Positions 36,009 to 45,008 of a stretch of 64,000 bases of DNA are shown here, in pieces; position 1 is the first letter of the stretch; each line of letters begins with the position of its first letter. The stretch lies in contig NZ_JABEKS010000002.1 of the NCBI RefSeq assembly GCF_012985205.1, positions 248,001 to 312,000 on the forward strand. The letters run 5' to 3'. Source of the DNA: Planctomonas sp. JC2975 (GTDB lineage: Bacteria; Actinomycetota; Actinomycetes; Actinomycetales; Microbacteriaceae). The position numbers were made by a program, and so were the translations under genes. Under the pieces are notes generated by a model. That model was not told the origin of the DNA and did not search any database. It saw nothing but the letters and a program-made list of their open reading frames with translations.

Positions 36009-36446
36009 TCCGCGTTCCGGTCCTCGCCCGCCACGCCCGGGCGTTCGACGGCGCATCTTGTGCGGTGCGGTGACCGCTGAGCGTGCTCGTCGTGCACCCA
36101 CCGACAGGCGGCGGCCGTCCGAATGGATGGTCTCAACCGCCCGAGCCTCGGGCGCGCCGGTTTGGAATGTGTTGCGTCAGTGTGGCTCCGCGGGCGTCCC
36201 TGCTCTCCGGTCGTCCCGCGGCTCTGTGGTTGTCCCGCTCTGCAGTCGTCCCTCGGATATGCGGTCGTCCGCGGCAGACGCGTGACGTCGGGCGGCTTGC
36301 TCGTGCGCGGATCCGTCCGTCGATGTCCACGCACCGCCCGTTTTCAGGACATGTCCGGAGATTTCCCGTCAGTGCGGACATCTCAGCAGATGTCCTGAAA
36401 ACGGACGTGCAGAGGACCGACGGACGAGGACGACGGCTGGGACGGC
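36009..36446. repeat. Gene-free interval after rsrA with a long inverted repeat
   Basis: No plausible gene lies in this stretch. A 15-bp perfect inverted repeat, CCGTTTTCAGGACAT (36338-36352) and ATGTCCTGAAAACGG (36390-36404), is separated by 37 bases. A second, inner pair, ATGTCCG (36351-36357) and CGGACAT (36375-36381), shares two bases with the outer arm, so the two helices exclude each other in part. Around 36210-36280 there are four imperfect repeats of about 20 bases built on GTCGTCCC. The A/T-rich arms are unlike the surrounding GC-rich sequence. Confidence 0.55.
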
Positions 36447-36480
36447 GGAGGACCTGCCCAGTTGTGGGCAGGCCCTCCTT
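36447..36480. terminator. Terminator at the end of kgd
   Basis: CCTGCCC (36453-36459) pairs with GGGCAGG (36466-36472) around AGTTGT, and after one mismatch GGAGG (36447-36451) pairs with CCTCC (36474-36478). TT follows on the plus strand. It lies between convergent ends and is placed 13 bases beyond the kgd stop. Confidence 0.7.
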
Positions 36481-36492
36481 ACACCGGCAGGG

Positions 36493-39400
36493 TCACAGCG
36501 CCGTCGCGCGCTTCAGCAGTTCCGCCTGCTCCTGGGCGTGGCGCTTCGCCGATCCCGTCGCTGGAGAAGCGGATGCCGCACGCGAGAACACGCCGAACGG
36601 CGGCAGGCCAGCCTTCGCCGCCTCGAGAGCCATGTAGATCCAGGCGCCCTGGTTCTCCGGCTCGTCCTGCAGCCAGAAGAACTCCGCGTTCGGATACGAC
36701 GCGAGCGTGGAGCGAAGCTCCTCGGCCGGGAACGGATAGAACTGCTCGACGCGCACCAGGGCGACCTGGTCGTTCGGGTTCTTCTCCAGCTCCGCCTTGG
36801 CGTCGTAGTAGACCTTGCCCGCCATCACGAGGACGCGCTTCACGCCGTTCTTGTCCACGTTGCGCGGGTCGTCGAGCACGGGCTGGAACGAGCCGGACGT
36901 GAAGTCCGTCACATCGCTGGTCGCGCCGCGCAGACGCAGCATCGCCTTCGGGGTGAAGACCACGAGCGGCTTGCGCGGCCGGGCGTAGGCCTGGCGGCGC
37001 AGAAGGTGGAAGTACGACGCCGGAGTCGACGGACGCGCCACCGTCATATTGTTCTCGGCGCACAGCTGCAGGTAGCGCTCGATGCGGGCCGACGAGTGGT
37101 CGGGGCCCTGGCCCTCGTAGCCGTGCGGCAGCAGGAGCACCAGCGAGGAACGCTGACCCCACTTCTGCTCGGCTGACGAGATGAACTCATCGATCACCGT
37201 CTGGGCGCCGTTGGCGAAGTCGCCGAACTGCGCCTCCCACAGGACGAGGGCGTCCGGACGTTCAACCGAGTAGCCGTACTCGAAGCCCATCGCCGCGTAC
37301 TCGCTCAGCAGCGAGTCGTAGATCCAGAACTTGGCCTGGTTCTCGCTGAGGTTCGCCAGCGGCAGCCACTCCTGCCCGTTCACCCTGTCGTGCAGCACGG
37401 CCTGGCGCTGCACGAACGTGCCGCGGCGCGAATCCTGTCCGACGAGGCGCACCGGCGTGCCCTCGAGCAGGACGGATCCGAGCGCCAGCAGTTCGCCCAT
37501 CGCCCAGTCGATGCCGCCGTTGCGCGTCATGTCGACGCGCTTGGTCAGCAACTGCTGGAGCTTGGGGTGCACCGTGAAGCCGGCCGGCTTGTTGTCGAAC
37601 GCCTGGCCGATGGTCTGGATGACCTGGTCGCCAACGCCGGTCGTCGCGAGTTCGCCGCGCGCGGCATCCTGTTGGGCGTCCGGTCGTTCCAGATCGTTGA
37701 TCGCATCGGGGTCGCCGGAGATGACCGGGATGGACCCGGTCTGCGCGGCGTGCGTCTCGGCGAATGCGCGCTCCAGACGGTCCTGGAAGTCCTGGTGCGC
37801 CTGCTCGTACTCCTCCTCAGAGATGTCGCCGCGACCGACCAGGGCCTCCGTGTACAGGCGGCGGACGGAACGCTTCGCCTCGATGAGGTTGTACATCAGC
37901 GGCTGCGTCATCGACGGGTCGTCGCCCTCGTTGTGCCCGCGTCGGCGGTAGCAGATGAGGTCGATGACGACGTCCTTCTTGAACTCCTGACGGAACTTGT
38001 ACGCCAGTTCGGCGACGCGCACGACCGCTTCCGGGTCGTCGCCGTTCACGTGGAAGATGGGCGCCTGGATGGTCTTCGCCACGTCGGTCGAATAGACGGA
38101 CGTGCGTGCCTCGCTCGGCGGCGTGGTGAATCCCACCTGGTTGTTGATGTTGACGTGGATGGTGCCGCCCGTGCGGTACGCCCGCAGCTGCGACATCTGC
38201 ATGGTCTCCACCACGATGCCCTGACCCGCCATGGCGGCGTCGCCGTGGATGAGGATCGGCAACGTGAGGAACGTGCCGGCCGGACGACGGTCCTGCTTGG
38301 CACGGGCGATGCCCTCGAGCACACCGTCGACAACCTCGAGGTGCGACGGGTTCGCCGCGAGGTAGACGGCGATCTCCTCGCCATCGGCACCCCTGAACGT
38401 TCCCTCTGTGCCGAGGTGGTACTTCACGTCGCCCGAGCCGCCGACGGTGCGCGGGTCCTGGGTTCCCTCGAACTCGCGGAAGATCTGGCCGTACGTCTTG
38501 CCGGCGATGTTCGTGAGCACGTTGAGCCGGCCGCGGTGCGCCATGCCGATGGCCACCTCGTCCAGACCCTCCTGCGCAGCCTCCTGAAGGATGGCGTCGA
38601 GCAGTGCGATCGTCGACTCGCCTCCCTCGAGGCTGAAGCGCTTCTGGCCGACGTACTTGGTCTGCAGGAACGTCTCGAAAGCCTCGGCCTCGTTCAGCTT
38701 GCGCAGGATGCGCAGCTGCTCGTCGTGCGTCGGCTTCTCGTACGGCACCTCGACGTGGTCCTGGATCCACTTGCGCTGGGCCGGATCCTGGATGTGCATG
38801 TACTCGATGCCGACGGTGCGGCAGTACGAGTCGCGCAGAACACCGAGGATGTCGCGCAGCAGCATCGTGTGCTTGTCGCCGCCGAACCGTCCGGTCACGA
38901 ACTGCCGGTCGAGGTCCCAGAACGTGAGGCCGTGCGAGGCGATCTCGAGGTCGGGGTGCGTGCGCTGCTTGTACTCGAGCGGGTCGATGTCGGCCATGAG
39001 GTGGCCGCGGACGCGGAAGGCGTTGATGAGCTCCTGCACGCGCGCCGTCTTGTCGACGGAGCTGGCCAGGTCGACGCTGATGTCCTCCGCCCAGTGGATC
39101 GGGTCGTACGGGATGCGCAGCGCGGCGAAGATGTCTTCGTAGAAGTCGTGCTGCCCGGTGAGGAGCTCGTGCACGATCTTCAGGAACTCGCCAGACCCCG
39201 CACCCTGGATGACGCGGTGGTCGTACGTGCTGGTGAGCGTGATCGTCTTGCCGATGCCGAGCGTGGTCAGCGTCTTCAGGCTGGATCCCTGGAACTCGGC
39301 AGGGTACTCGAGGGCGCCGGCGCCGATGATGCAGCCCTGGCCCTTCATGAGACGGGGCACCGAGTGCACGGTTCCGATGCCGCCCGGGTTCGTGAGGGAG

Positions 39401-40416
39401 ATGCTCGCGCCGCTGAAGTCATCCGCGGTGAGCTTGTTGCCACGGGCGCGCTTCACCAGGTCTTCGTAGGCCGCCAGGTACTCGCCGAAGGTGAGCGACT
39501 CGGCGCGCTTGATGGCGGGAACGAGGAGGGCGCGGGATCCGTCCGGCTTCGGGATGTCGATCGCGATGCCGAGGCCGATGTGCGCAGGGGCGATCACCGA
39601 CGGCTTGCCGTCGACCACGTCGTAGTAGACGTTCTGGCTCGGGAACTCCTTGAGCGCCTGGATCAGCGCCCACCCGATGAGGTGCGTGAAGCTCACCTTG
39701 CCGCCTCGGGTGCGGGCCATGTGGTTGTTGATGACGATGCGGTTGTCGATCATCAGCTTCGCCGGGATGGTGCGCACGCTGGTGGCCGTCGGCACAGTGA
39801 GGCTGACGTCCATGTTGCTGGCGAGCGTCTTGGCCATGCCGCGCAGCGGGGTGGCGACGGGCTGGCGCTCCTCCTCGCCCTCGTCTTCGGCGTGCACGAC
39901 GGACTGCGGAGAGGTGACCGGTGCGTCAGCGGGGACCGGCGCGGGGCGCGGCGCGATGGAGGTCGTGCGAGCGACGGGCTGGGTGGCGGACGCGGTGTCC
40001 GCCTGGACAGGGGACGTCGCCGGTGCCGGCGGAACGGGCGCTGCCGGCGCGGGAGCTGCGACCGCGGGCGCGCTGGGCGCAGCAGCGGACGGCTGAGCCG
40101 CCGGTGCGGGAGGGATCACGGCCGGTGTCGCGGCCGGAGCGGACGCCTCGGGGGCAGCCGCTGCAGGCTGAGCCTGACCGGACGGCGCCGCATCGGGGGA
40201 AGGTCTGTTGGCTGCCTCCGCCTTGCCAGGCGTGTAGGCCTCCAAGATGGGCCACCACGACCTGTCGACCGAATTCTTGTCAACGATGTACTGCTCGTAG
40301 AGTTCGTCGACGAGCCACTCATTGGCTCCGAACTCTCCCGACGCTCCCTCGTCTGTTCCTACCCCGGTCAACTGGCTCGACACAGCCGTTCGCCCACTCT
40401 CTTCGTTGATTGGCAT
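36493..40416 (-). CDS. kgd: Multifunctional 2-oxoglutarate metabolism enzyme (2-oxoglutarate dehydrogenase E1 fused to an E2-type domain)
   Basis: A 1307-residue actinobacterial fusion enzyme. A short N-terminal helix (N-E-W-L-V-D-E-L-Y, near residue 33) is followed by a Pro/Ala-rich linker (about 65-175), an E2 succinyltransferase-like domain (about 190-425) with Y-D-H-R-V-I-Q-G-A, and the thiamin-diphosphate E1 part with G-M-A-H-R-G-R-L-N-V-L, H-G-D-A-A-M-A-G-Q-G and N-N-Q-V-G-F-T-T. It works in the TCA cycle with lipoamide dehydrogenase and E2 proteins. It lacks a lipoyl domain, as expected. The start is uncertain: ATG 40416 gives 1307 residues, GTG 40383 gives V-S-S-Q-L-T-G-V-G, which resembles relatives. 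On the minus strand TAGGCT at 40475-40480 is a possible -10. Confidence 0.93.
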   Translation of the reverse strand: MPINEESGRTAVSSQLTGVGTDEGASGEFGANEWLVDELYEQYIVDKNSVDRSWWPILEAYTPGKAEAANRPSPDAAPSGQAQPAAAAPEASAPAATPAVIPPAPAAQPSAAAPSAPAVAAPAPAAPVPPAPATSPVQADTASATQPVARTTSIAPRPAPVPADAPVTSPQSVVHAEDEGEEERQPVATPLRGMAKTLASNMDVSLTVPTATSVRTIPAKLMIDNRIVINNHMARTRGGKVSFTHLIGWALIQALKEFPSQNVYYDVVDGKPSVIAPAHIGLGIAIDIPKPDGSRALLVPAIKRAESLTFGEYLAAYEDLVKRARGNKLTADDFSGASISLTNPGGIGTVHSVPRLMKGQGCIIGAGALEYPAEFQGSSLKTLTTLGIGKTITLTSTYDHRVIQGAGSGEFLKIVHELLTGQHDFYEDIFAALRIPYDPIHWAEDISVDLASSVDKTARVQELINAFRVRGHLMADIDPLEYKQRTHPDLEIASHGLTFWDLDRQFVTGRFGGDKHTMLLRDILGVLRDSYCRTVGIEYMHIQDPAQRKWIQDHVEVPYEKPTHDEQLRILRKLNEAEAFETFLQTKYVGQKRFSLEGGESTIALLDAILQEAAQEGLDEVAIGMAHRGRLNVLTNIAGKTYGQIFREFEGTQDPRTVGGSGDVKYHLGTEGTFRGADGEEIAVYLAANPSHLEVVDGVLEGIARAKQDRRPAGTFLTLPILIHGDAAMAGQGIVVETMQMSQLRAYRTGGTIHVNINNQVGFTTPPSEARTSVYSTDVAKTIQAPIFHVNGDDPEAVVRVAELAYKFRQEFKKDVVIDLICYRRRGHNEGDDPSMTQPLMYNLIEAKRSVRRLYTEALVGRGDISEEEYEQAHQDFQDRLERAFAETHAAQTGSIPVISGDPDAINDLERPDAQQDAARGELATTGVGDQVIQTIGQAFDNKPAGFTVHPKLQQLLTKRVDMTRNGGIDWAMGELLALGSVLLEGTPVRLVGQDSRRGTFVQRQAVLHDRVNGQEWLPLANLSENQAKFWIYDSLLSEYAAMGFEYGYSVERPDALVLWEAQFGDFANGAQTVIDEFISSAEQKWGQRSSLVLLLPHGYEGQGPDHSSARIERYLQLCAENNMTVARPSTPASYFHLLRRQAYARPRKPLVVFTPKAMLRLRGATSDVTDFTSGSFQPVLDDPRNVDKNGVKRVLVMAGKVYYDAKAELEKNPNDQVALVRVEQFYPFPAEELRSTLASYPNAEFFWLQDEPENQGAWIYMALEAAKAGLPPFGVFSRAASASPATGSAKRHAQEQAELLKRATAL

Positions 40417-40706
40417 CTCCGCCGGGACAGGGTCACTGAGGGCACAGGTGACGGGCCGTTCCGGCCAGTCATCAAGCCTAATCGAATCGTCTGAAGCCCG
40501 TTGTCAGACGCGGCACGGATGGCATCCCGACATCGGGGCACGACGACGTCGACCGTCGTTCGCCGCGGACAGGGACGACGGTTCGCGGGCATCCGGGAGC
40601 AGGTCGAGACGAGTCACGGTACGGTCACGATGTCGTGGCCGATGTGCACGGGTGCGCGACGGCGTTCGGCGCAGCCTCCGGGCACGGTCGGGTGACTCTC
40701 ACCGTT
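40417..40706. other. Intergenic region between kgd and the guaB1 repeat array
   Basis: No gene was seen here. A hairpin pairs ACCGTCGT (40552-40559) with ACGACGGT (40575-40582). Near its left end the kgd promoter candidate is TAGGCT on the minus strand (40475-40480). The text GGTGACTCTCACC-GTTCTATCG at 40691-40713 looks like a damaged fourth copy of the repeat that follows. Confidence 0.4.
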
Positions 40707-40940
40707 CTATCGCGCTGCGCGGCTCAGAGGCTCAATCGGCTCGGTCATCCGAGCGAGCTCGGATGACTCTCGCCTCAATCGCCTCTATCGCGCTGCGCGA
40801 CTCAGAGGCTCAATCGGCTCGGCCATCCGAGCGAGCTCGGATGACTCTCGCCTCAATCGCCTCTATCGCGCTGCGCGACTCAGAGGCTCAATCGGCTCGG
40901 CCATCCGAGCGAGCTCGGATGACTCTCGCCTCAATCGCCT
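40707..40940 (+). repeat. Three tandem 78-bp repeats before guaB1
   Basis: Units begin at 40707, 40785 and 40863, each exactly 78 bp; the second and third are identical as far as I can read and the first differs at a few positions. Each carries a perfect palindrome, CATCCGAGC-GA-GCTCGGATG (40902-40921 in the third), then ATGACT and, 17 bases later, a TATCGC hexamer. The true guaB1 -10 (TAACGT, 40942-40947) stands at the corresponding place after the third unit. 78 is 26 codons, so the frame stays open through the array in phase with guaB1, but I do not take this as coding. Confidence 0.9.
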
Positions 40941-40947
40941 CTAACGT
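40919..40947 (+). promoter_or_regulatory. guaB1 promoter, leaderless
   Basis: ATGACT (40919-40924) stands 17 bases before TAACGT (40942-40947), which is 7 bases before the guaB1 ATG at 40955. The -35 overlaps the right arm of the palindrome in the third repeat, so a protein bound to the palindrome would block it. The same elements recur, in weaker form, in each upstream repeat. Confidence 0.6.
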
Positions 40948-40954
40948 GGGGAAC

Positions 40955-42394
40955 ATGCAGTTCTATGGCACAGCGCCGACGCATGACCTGACCTATTCGG
41001 ATGTGTTCCTGGTGCCCAGCAGGTCGAACGTGACGAGCCGCCTCGACGTGTCGCTGGCACCGCAGGACGGCACCGGAGCCACGATCCCGATCGTGTCAGC
41101 GAACATGAACTCGGTGACGGGCCCACGCCTGGCCGCCACCCTCGCTCGCCGCGGCGGACTGGGAGTGCTGCCGCAGGACATGCATCCGCAGGACCTCGAG
41201 GCAGCGATCGACTGGGTCAAGGCGCAGCCGGTGGTCTTCGATTCGCCGTTCGTGATGAGCCCAGACCAGACCGTCGCAGACGCGCTCCAGATCGTGCCGC
41301 CGCTGATCGGTCACGGCATCGTGCTGCACGACGCGAACGACACCTACATCGGATGCCTCGCCGCGCTCGACCTCGCGGCGGCGCTGCCCGACGCCCGCCT
41401 CGGCGAGCTGCTGCACGGCTCGCTCGCGTCCATCGACGCCGAAGACGTGCCGGATGCCCGCGCGGCCTTCGACCTGCTGGCCGCTGCGGACCTCGACTTC
41501 GCACCCGTGCTCGACCACGGTCGGGTCATCGGCACCGTCGGCCGCACCAGCGCCCTGCGCTCCACCATCTACCGGCCGGCACTCGATGCGAACGGCCGGC
41601 TCCGCGTCGCCGCCGCCATCGGCATCAACGGGGACGTCGAGGGGCGTGCCCGCGCACTCGTCGCTTCCGGCGTGGACGTGCTCGTGCTCGACACGGCGCA
41701 CGGCGACCAGGACGGCATGCGTCGGGCGATCCACGCCGTCGCCGGCCTCCGCCTCGGCGTGCCGCTCGTGGCGGGCAACGTCGTGACGGAGCAGGCCGTG
41801 CGCGATCTGGTGGCCGCGGGGGCCGACATCCTCAAGGTCGGGGTCGGGCCGGGCGCCATGTGCACGACGCGCATGATGACGGCGGTCGGACGCCCGCAGT
41901 TCTCGGCTGTCCTCGAGACGAGCGCGACCGCACGGGAGCTCGGTGCGCACGTGTGGGCGGATGGCGGGGTGCGGTATCCACGCGACGTGGCGCTCGCGCT
42001 CGCCGCGGGTGGCGCATCCGTGATGATCGGCTCCTGGTTCGCCGGAACCGTTGAAGCACCCGGACGCCTGCAGAGCGACGAGGCCGGCGGACTCTACAAG
42101 GAGAGCTGGGGCATGGCGTCGACGAAGGCCGTTCAGCAGCGGTTCGAGCGGCTCGACCCGTACGAGCGCGCCCGCAAGGAGCTCTTCGCCGAGGGCATCT
42201 CCAGCTCGCGCATCTACCTCGACCCGCTGCGGCCATCCGTCGAGGATCTGCTGGACATGATCACGACCGGCCTTCGCAGCTCGTTCACGTACGCGGGGGC
42301 GCGCTCGCTCAAGGAATTCCACGACCGGGCACTTGTCGGCATCCAGTCCGCCGCCGGCTACGAGGAGGGCAAGGCGCTCCCGGTCAGCTGGTAG
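40955..42394 (+). CDS. guaB1: GuaB1 family IMP dehydrogenase-related protein
   Basis: A 479-residue barrel enzyme with a pair of CBS domains (about residues 95-205). The active-site loop is G-P-G-A-M-C-T-T-R-M-M with Cys303, and G-G-V-R-Y-P-R-D-V-A binds the phosphate. It matches the actinobacterial GuaB1 subfamily rather than GuaB2. The mycobacterial member was recently shown to act as a GMP reductase (GMP to IMP), so purine recycling is the likely role here. The ATG start is set by family N-termini (M-Q-F-Y-G-x-A-P-x-x-D-L-T-Y); upstream open frame through the repeats is rejected. Its 3' end overlaps that of pepN by 11 bases. Confidence 0.9.
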   Translation: MQFYGTAPTHDLTYSDVFLVPSRSNVTSRLDVSLAPQDGTGATIPIVSANMNSVTGPRLAATLARRGGLGVLPQDMHPQDLEAAIDWVKAQPVVFDSPFVMSPDQTVADALQIVPPLIGHGIVLHDANDTYIGCLAALDLAAALPDARLGELLHGSLASIDAEDVPDARAAFDLLAAADLDFAPVLDHGRVIGTVGRTSALRSTIYRPALDANGRLRVAAAIGINGDVEGRARALVASGVDVLVLDTAHGDQDGMRRAIHAVAGLRLGVPLVAGNVVTEQAVRDLVAAGADILKVGVGPGAMCTTRMMTAVGRPQFSAVLETSATARELGAHVWADGGVRYPRDVALALAAGGASVMIGSWFAGTVEAPGRLQSDEAGGLYKESWGMASTKAVQQRFERLDPYERARKELFAEGISSSRIYLDPLRPSVEDLLDMITTGLRSSFTYAGARSLKEFHDRALVGIQSAAGYEEGKALPVSW

Positions 42395-44951
42395 CGGCGT
42401 TGGCGGCGCGCACCAGCAGATCGCGCGCCAGGTCGTCGCGACGCTCGAGCACGAGGCGCCGCAGGGCCGCCGGTGCGTCTGCGTTGTCGGCGATCCAGGC
42501 GTCGACGGCGTCCGTCGACTCGGATTTCGGAAACAGGCCGACCACGATGCGCTCGGCCAACTCGATGCTCCGCGTCGTCCACACGTCGGTCAGCGACGCG
42601 AAGTACTCGGGATCGTGTGCGACGGTCAGATCTCGTGCGGCGCCTGCGCGGAATCCCGCGATCGTGGCGTCGAGGTGGTCGTTGCTGAGGGTGAGGTCGT
42701 CGAGAGCGGAACGCCAGGCCGCATCCTTCACATCCCTGTCGGGACGTGCCGCGAGGGCGCCGATGAGCGCCGTGCGTCCGGATGCCGTGTCGTCGCGTTC
42801 CCCTTCGCCGCGCAGTTCAGCCTCGGTCGCGTTTCCGGTGGCCGAGACGGCCGTCCAGAAGGACCAGCGCAGATCCGGATCCAACGGGAGGCCCTCCGGT
42901 GCGGCCGTCGCGCCGAGCAGCATGCCCCGGATGTCGTCGGCGTGCTCGCCGTCGTAGGCAGCGGCATCCGCCGTCGCTCGCGCCCATGCCAACTGGCCGT
43001 CGCTGCCCGGTGCGGCGGCGAGCAGGTTGGACCATGCCGTCTCCAGCCATGCGGATGCGCGTGCCAGGCGCTCGTCGTCCGGCACATAGTGCTGCACGGT
43101 GAACAGCGCATTGCCCAGCACCGCGGTCAGCAGCGCAACGTCGGACTCGGCCGCAGCGTGCGCTCCGACGATCTCGAGATAGACGCCGCCAGGGAGCACG
43201 CCGTCCCTGGTGGCGTTCCAGAGCGCGGACCACAGGAGGCCCCTGGCGAGCGGATCGGCCACGCGGCTCAGGGAGCTGCGCACCGTCTGGAGCGACTCGT
43301 CGTCGAGTCGGACCTTCGCGAACGTGAGGTCGTCGTCGTTCACCAGAACGAGGTCGGCGCTGCCGGTCAGCTCAACGGGCTCGCCGGCCAGGTCGAGGTC
43401 GTCCCGGCGGACACGCACAATCGCGCCGGACGGGTCGGCGTCGTACCAGCCGACGGCGAGCCGGTGCGGGCGGTCGTCCGACGGGACGAGCCGAAGACCC
43501 GGCTCGCCGCGTTCGAGCTCGAGCGTCGTCATCCCCGTCGTCTCCAGCCAGGCTTTCGACCAGGCGCCGAGATCGCGACCGGACGTCTGCTCGAGCGCCC
43601 TGAGCAGATCCGTCAAGGCGGTGTTCCCGAAGGCATGGGCGCGGAAGTACCGGCGGGAGCCCTCGAAGAACGCATCCATGCCGACATACGCCACCAGCTG
43701 CTTCAGAACAGCGGCGCCCTTGGCGTAGGTGATGCCGTCGAAGTTCAGTTTCGCGGCCTCGAGGTCCACGATGTCCGCCACGATCGGATGCGTCGTCGGC
43801 AGCTGATCCTGCTGGTACGCCCACGCCTTGCGCCGGTTCGCGAACGCCACCCAGGCATCCGTGAACACCGTGGCCTCAGCCGTTGCGAGCGTGCCCATGA
43901 AGTCCGCGAAGGATTCCTTCAGCCAGAGGTCGTCCCACCAGCGCATCGTCACGAGGTCGCCGAACCACATGTGCGCCATCTCGTGCAGGATCGTCGTCGC
44001 TCGGCCCTCGTGCTGCGCCCTGGTCGCAGCTCCGCGGAAGACGTACCGCTCCGTGAAGGTGACGCATCCCGGGTTCTCCATCGCGCCAAGGTTGTACTCG
44101 GGCACGAAGACCTGGTCGTACTTGCCCCACGGGTAGGGATACCCGAAGTGCTCGGCGTAGAAGTCCAAGCCCTGCTGCGTCACCTCCAGGATCTCGTCCG
44201 CATCCAGGTGTTCGGCGAGAGACGCACGGCAGTAGACGCCGAGGGCCACGTCGAGACCGTCGCCGCGCCATCCGCCCTCCACCCGGTGGTACGGGCCGGC
44301 GATCACGGCCGTGATGTAGGTGGAGATCGGCAAGGTCGGACCGAACGTGACCCTCTGGACGCCGTCGGCGGTCTCCGTCGCGATCGCATCCCGGTTGGAG
44401 AGCACCGTCCAGCCTTCCGGCGCGTGCACCGTGAACACGAAGGGCGCCTTCAGATCGGGCTGCTCGAAGCAGGCGAACACGCGACGGGCATCAGCCGGCT
44501 CGTACTGCGTGTAGAGGTAGGTCTCGCCGTCGACCGGGTCCACGAATCGGTGCATGCCCTCGCCGGAGTGGCTGTACGCCGCCGTCGCCACGACAGTGAC
44601 GGTGTTCTGCTCGGTCAGGCCGTCCAGCAGGATGCGCGCGCCGTCGTAGTGCACGGGGATGCGACGTCCGTTGACCAGCACCGCCTCCACCGACTCGCCG
44701 ATGAAGTCGAGCCAGGTCGTGCCCCGCGCGGCGTTCGGGGGCTCGGCCGGGCTCCGGGGCTCCGTGTGCCGGGATCGCGGTGTGTTCGAAGATTCCGCGG
44801 TCCTGTCGAACTCCACTGTCGTCGTCGTGGTGAAGCCGGTCACGGAAGGATTCGGTGCTGCGGTGAGGTCGAGCTCGACGCGGTACGAACGCACGGCGAA
44901 CGCACGCGAGCGGGCGGCGGTCTCGGCACGGGACAGGTTGGCGGAGCTCAT
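42384..44951 (-). CDS. pepN: Aminopeptidase N (M1 family)
   Basis: An 855-residue zinc aminopeptidase. The exopeptidase motif is G-A-M-E-N and the zinc site is H-E-M-A-H (His323, Glu324, His327) with the third ligand Glu346 in W-L-K-E-S-F-A-D. It trims N-terminal residues from peptides in the cytosol. The N-terminal beta-domain, catalytic domain and a C-terminal helical domain are all present. ATG 44951 is chosen from the family N-terminus (M-S-S-A-N-L-S-R-A-E-T); ATG 44960 or 45008 are possible. On the minus strand TATACC stands about 33 bases upstream as a -10. It overlaps guaB1 tail to tail. Confidence 0.93.
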   Translation of the reverse strand: MSSANLSRAETAARSRAFAVRSYRVELDLTAAPNPSVTGFTTTTTVEFDRTAESSNTPRSRHTEPRSPAEPPNAARGTTWLDFIGESVEAVLVNGRRIPVHYDGARILLDGLTEQNTVTVVATAAYSHSGEGMHRFVDPVDGETYLYTQYEPADARRVFACFEQPDLKAPFVFTVHAPEGWTVLSNRDAIATETADGVQRVTFGPTLPISTYITAVIAGPYHRVEGGWRGDGLDVALGVYCRASLAEHLDADEILEVTQQGLDFYAEHFGYPYPWGKYDQVFVPEYNLGAMENPGCVTFTERYVFRGAATRAQHEGRATTILHEMAHMWFGDLVTMRWWDDLWLKESFADFMGTLATAEATVFTDAWVAFANRRKAWAYQQDQLPTTHPIVADIVDLEAAKLNFDGITYAKGAAVLKQLVAYVGMDAFFEGSRRYFRAHAFGNTALTDLLRALEQTSGRDLGAWSKAWLETTGMTTLELERGEPGLRLVPSDDRPHRLAVGWYDADPSGAIVRVRRDDLDLAGEPVELTGSADLVLVNDDDLTFAKVRLDDESLQTVRSSLSRVADPLARGLLWSALWNATRDGVLPGGVYLEIVGAHAAAESDVALLTAVLGNALFTVQHYVPDDERLARASAWLETAWSNLLAAAPGSDGQLAWARATADAAAYDGEHADDIRGMLLGATAAPEGLPLDPDLRWSFWTAVSATGNATEAELRGEGERDDTASGRTALIGALAARPDRDVKDAAWRSALDDLTLSNDHLDATIAGFRAGAARDLTVAHDPEYFASLTDVWTTRSIELAERIVVGLFPKSESTDAVDAWIADNADAPAALRRLVLERRDDLARDLLVRAANAATS

Positions 44952-44992
44952 GATCCCCATCGTTTCACGGGCGGTTCGGAACGCCTCGCCGG

Positions 44993-44998
44993 TATACT
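44993..44998 (+). promoter_or_regulatory. Near-consensus -10 before the leader ORF and CNNM genes
   Basis: TATACT agrees with the -10 consensus at 5 of 6 positions and stands 10 bases before ATG 45009 on the plus strand, so the transcript would begin about 4 bases before that ATG. No clear -35 was seen. The complement of the same bases also serves as a TATACC hexamer for pepN on the other strand. Confidence 0.5.
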
Positions 44999-45008
44999 CG
45001 CGAAGCAA

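Noticed and set aside
36009-36446. Small ORFs of 60-90 codons on both strands
   Set aside because: They lack a ribosome binding site or a leaderless -10, show no recognisable domain, and arise easily in GC-rich DNA.
40707-40940. Tandem repeats as a possible CRISPR array
   Set aside because: The units are directly adjacent with no unique spacers and are 78 bp long.
40322-40954. An N-terminal extension of GuaB1 carrying a 26-residue repeat, as the open frame runs through the 78-bp array into guaB1
   Set aside because: GuaB1 proteins start at the residue encoded by ATG 40955, a leaderless promoter precedes that ATG, and the open frame is explained by a repeat length divisible by three and high GC.
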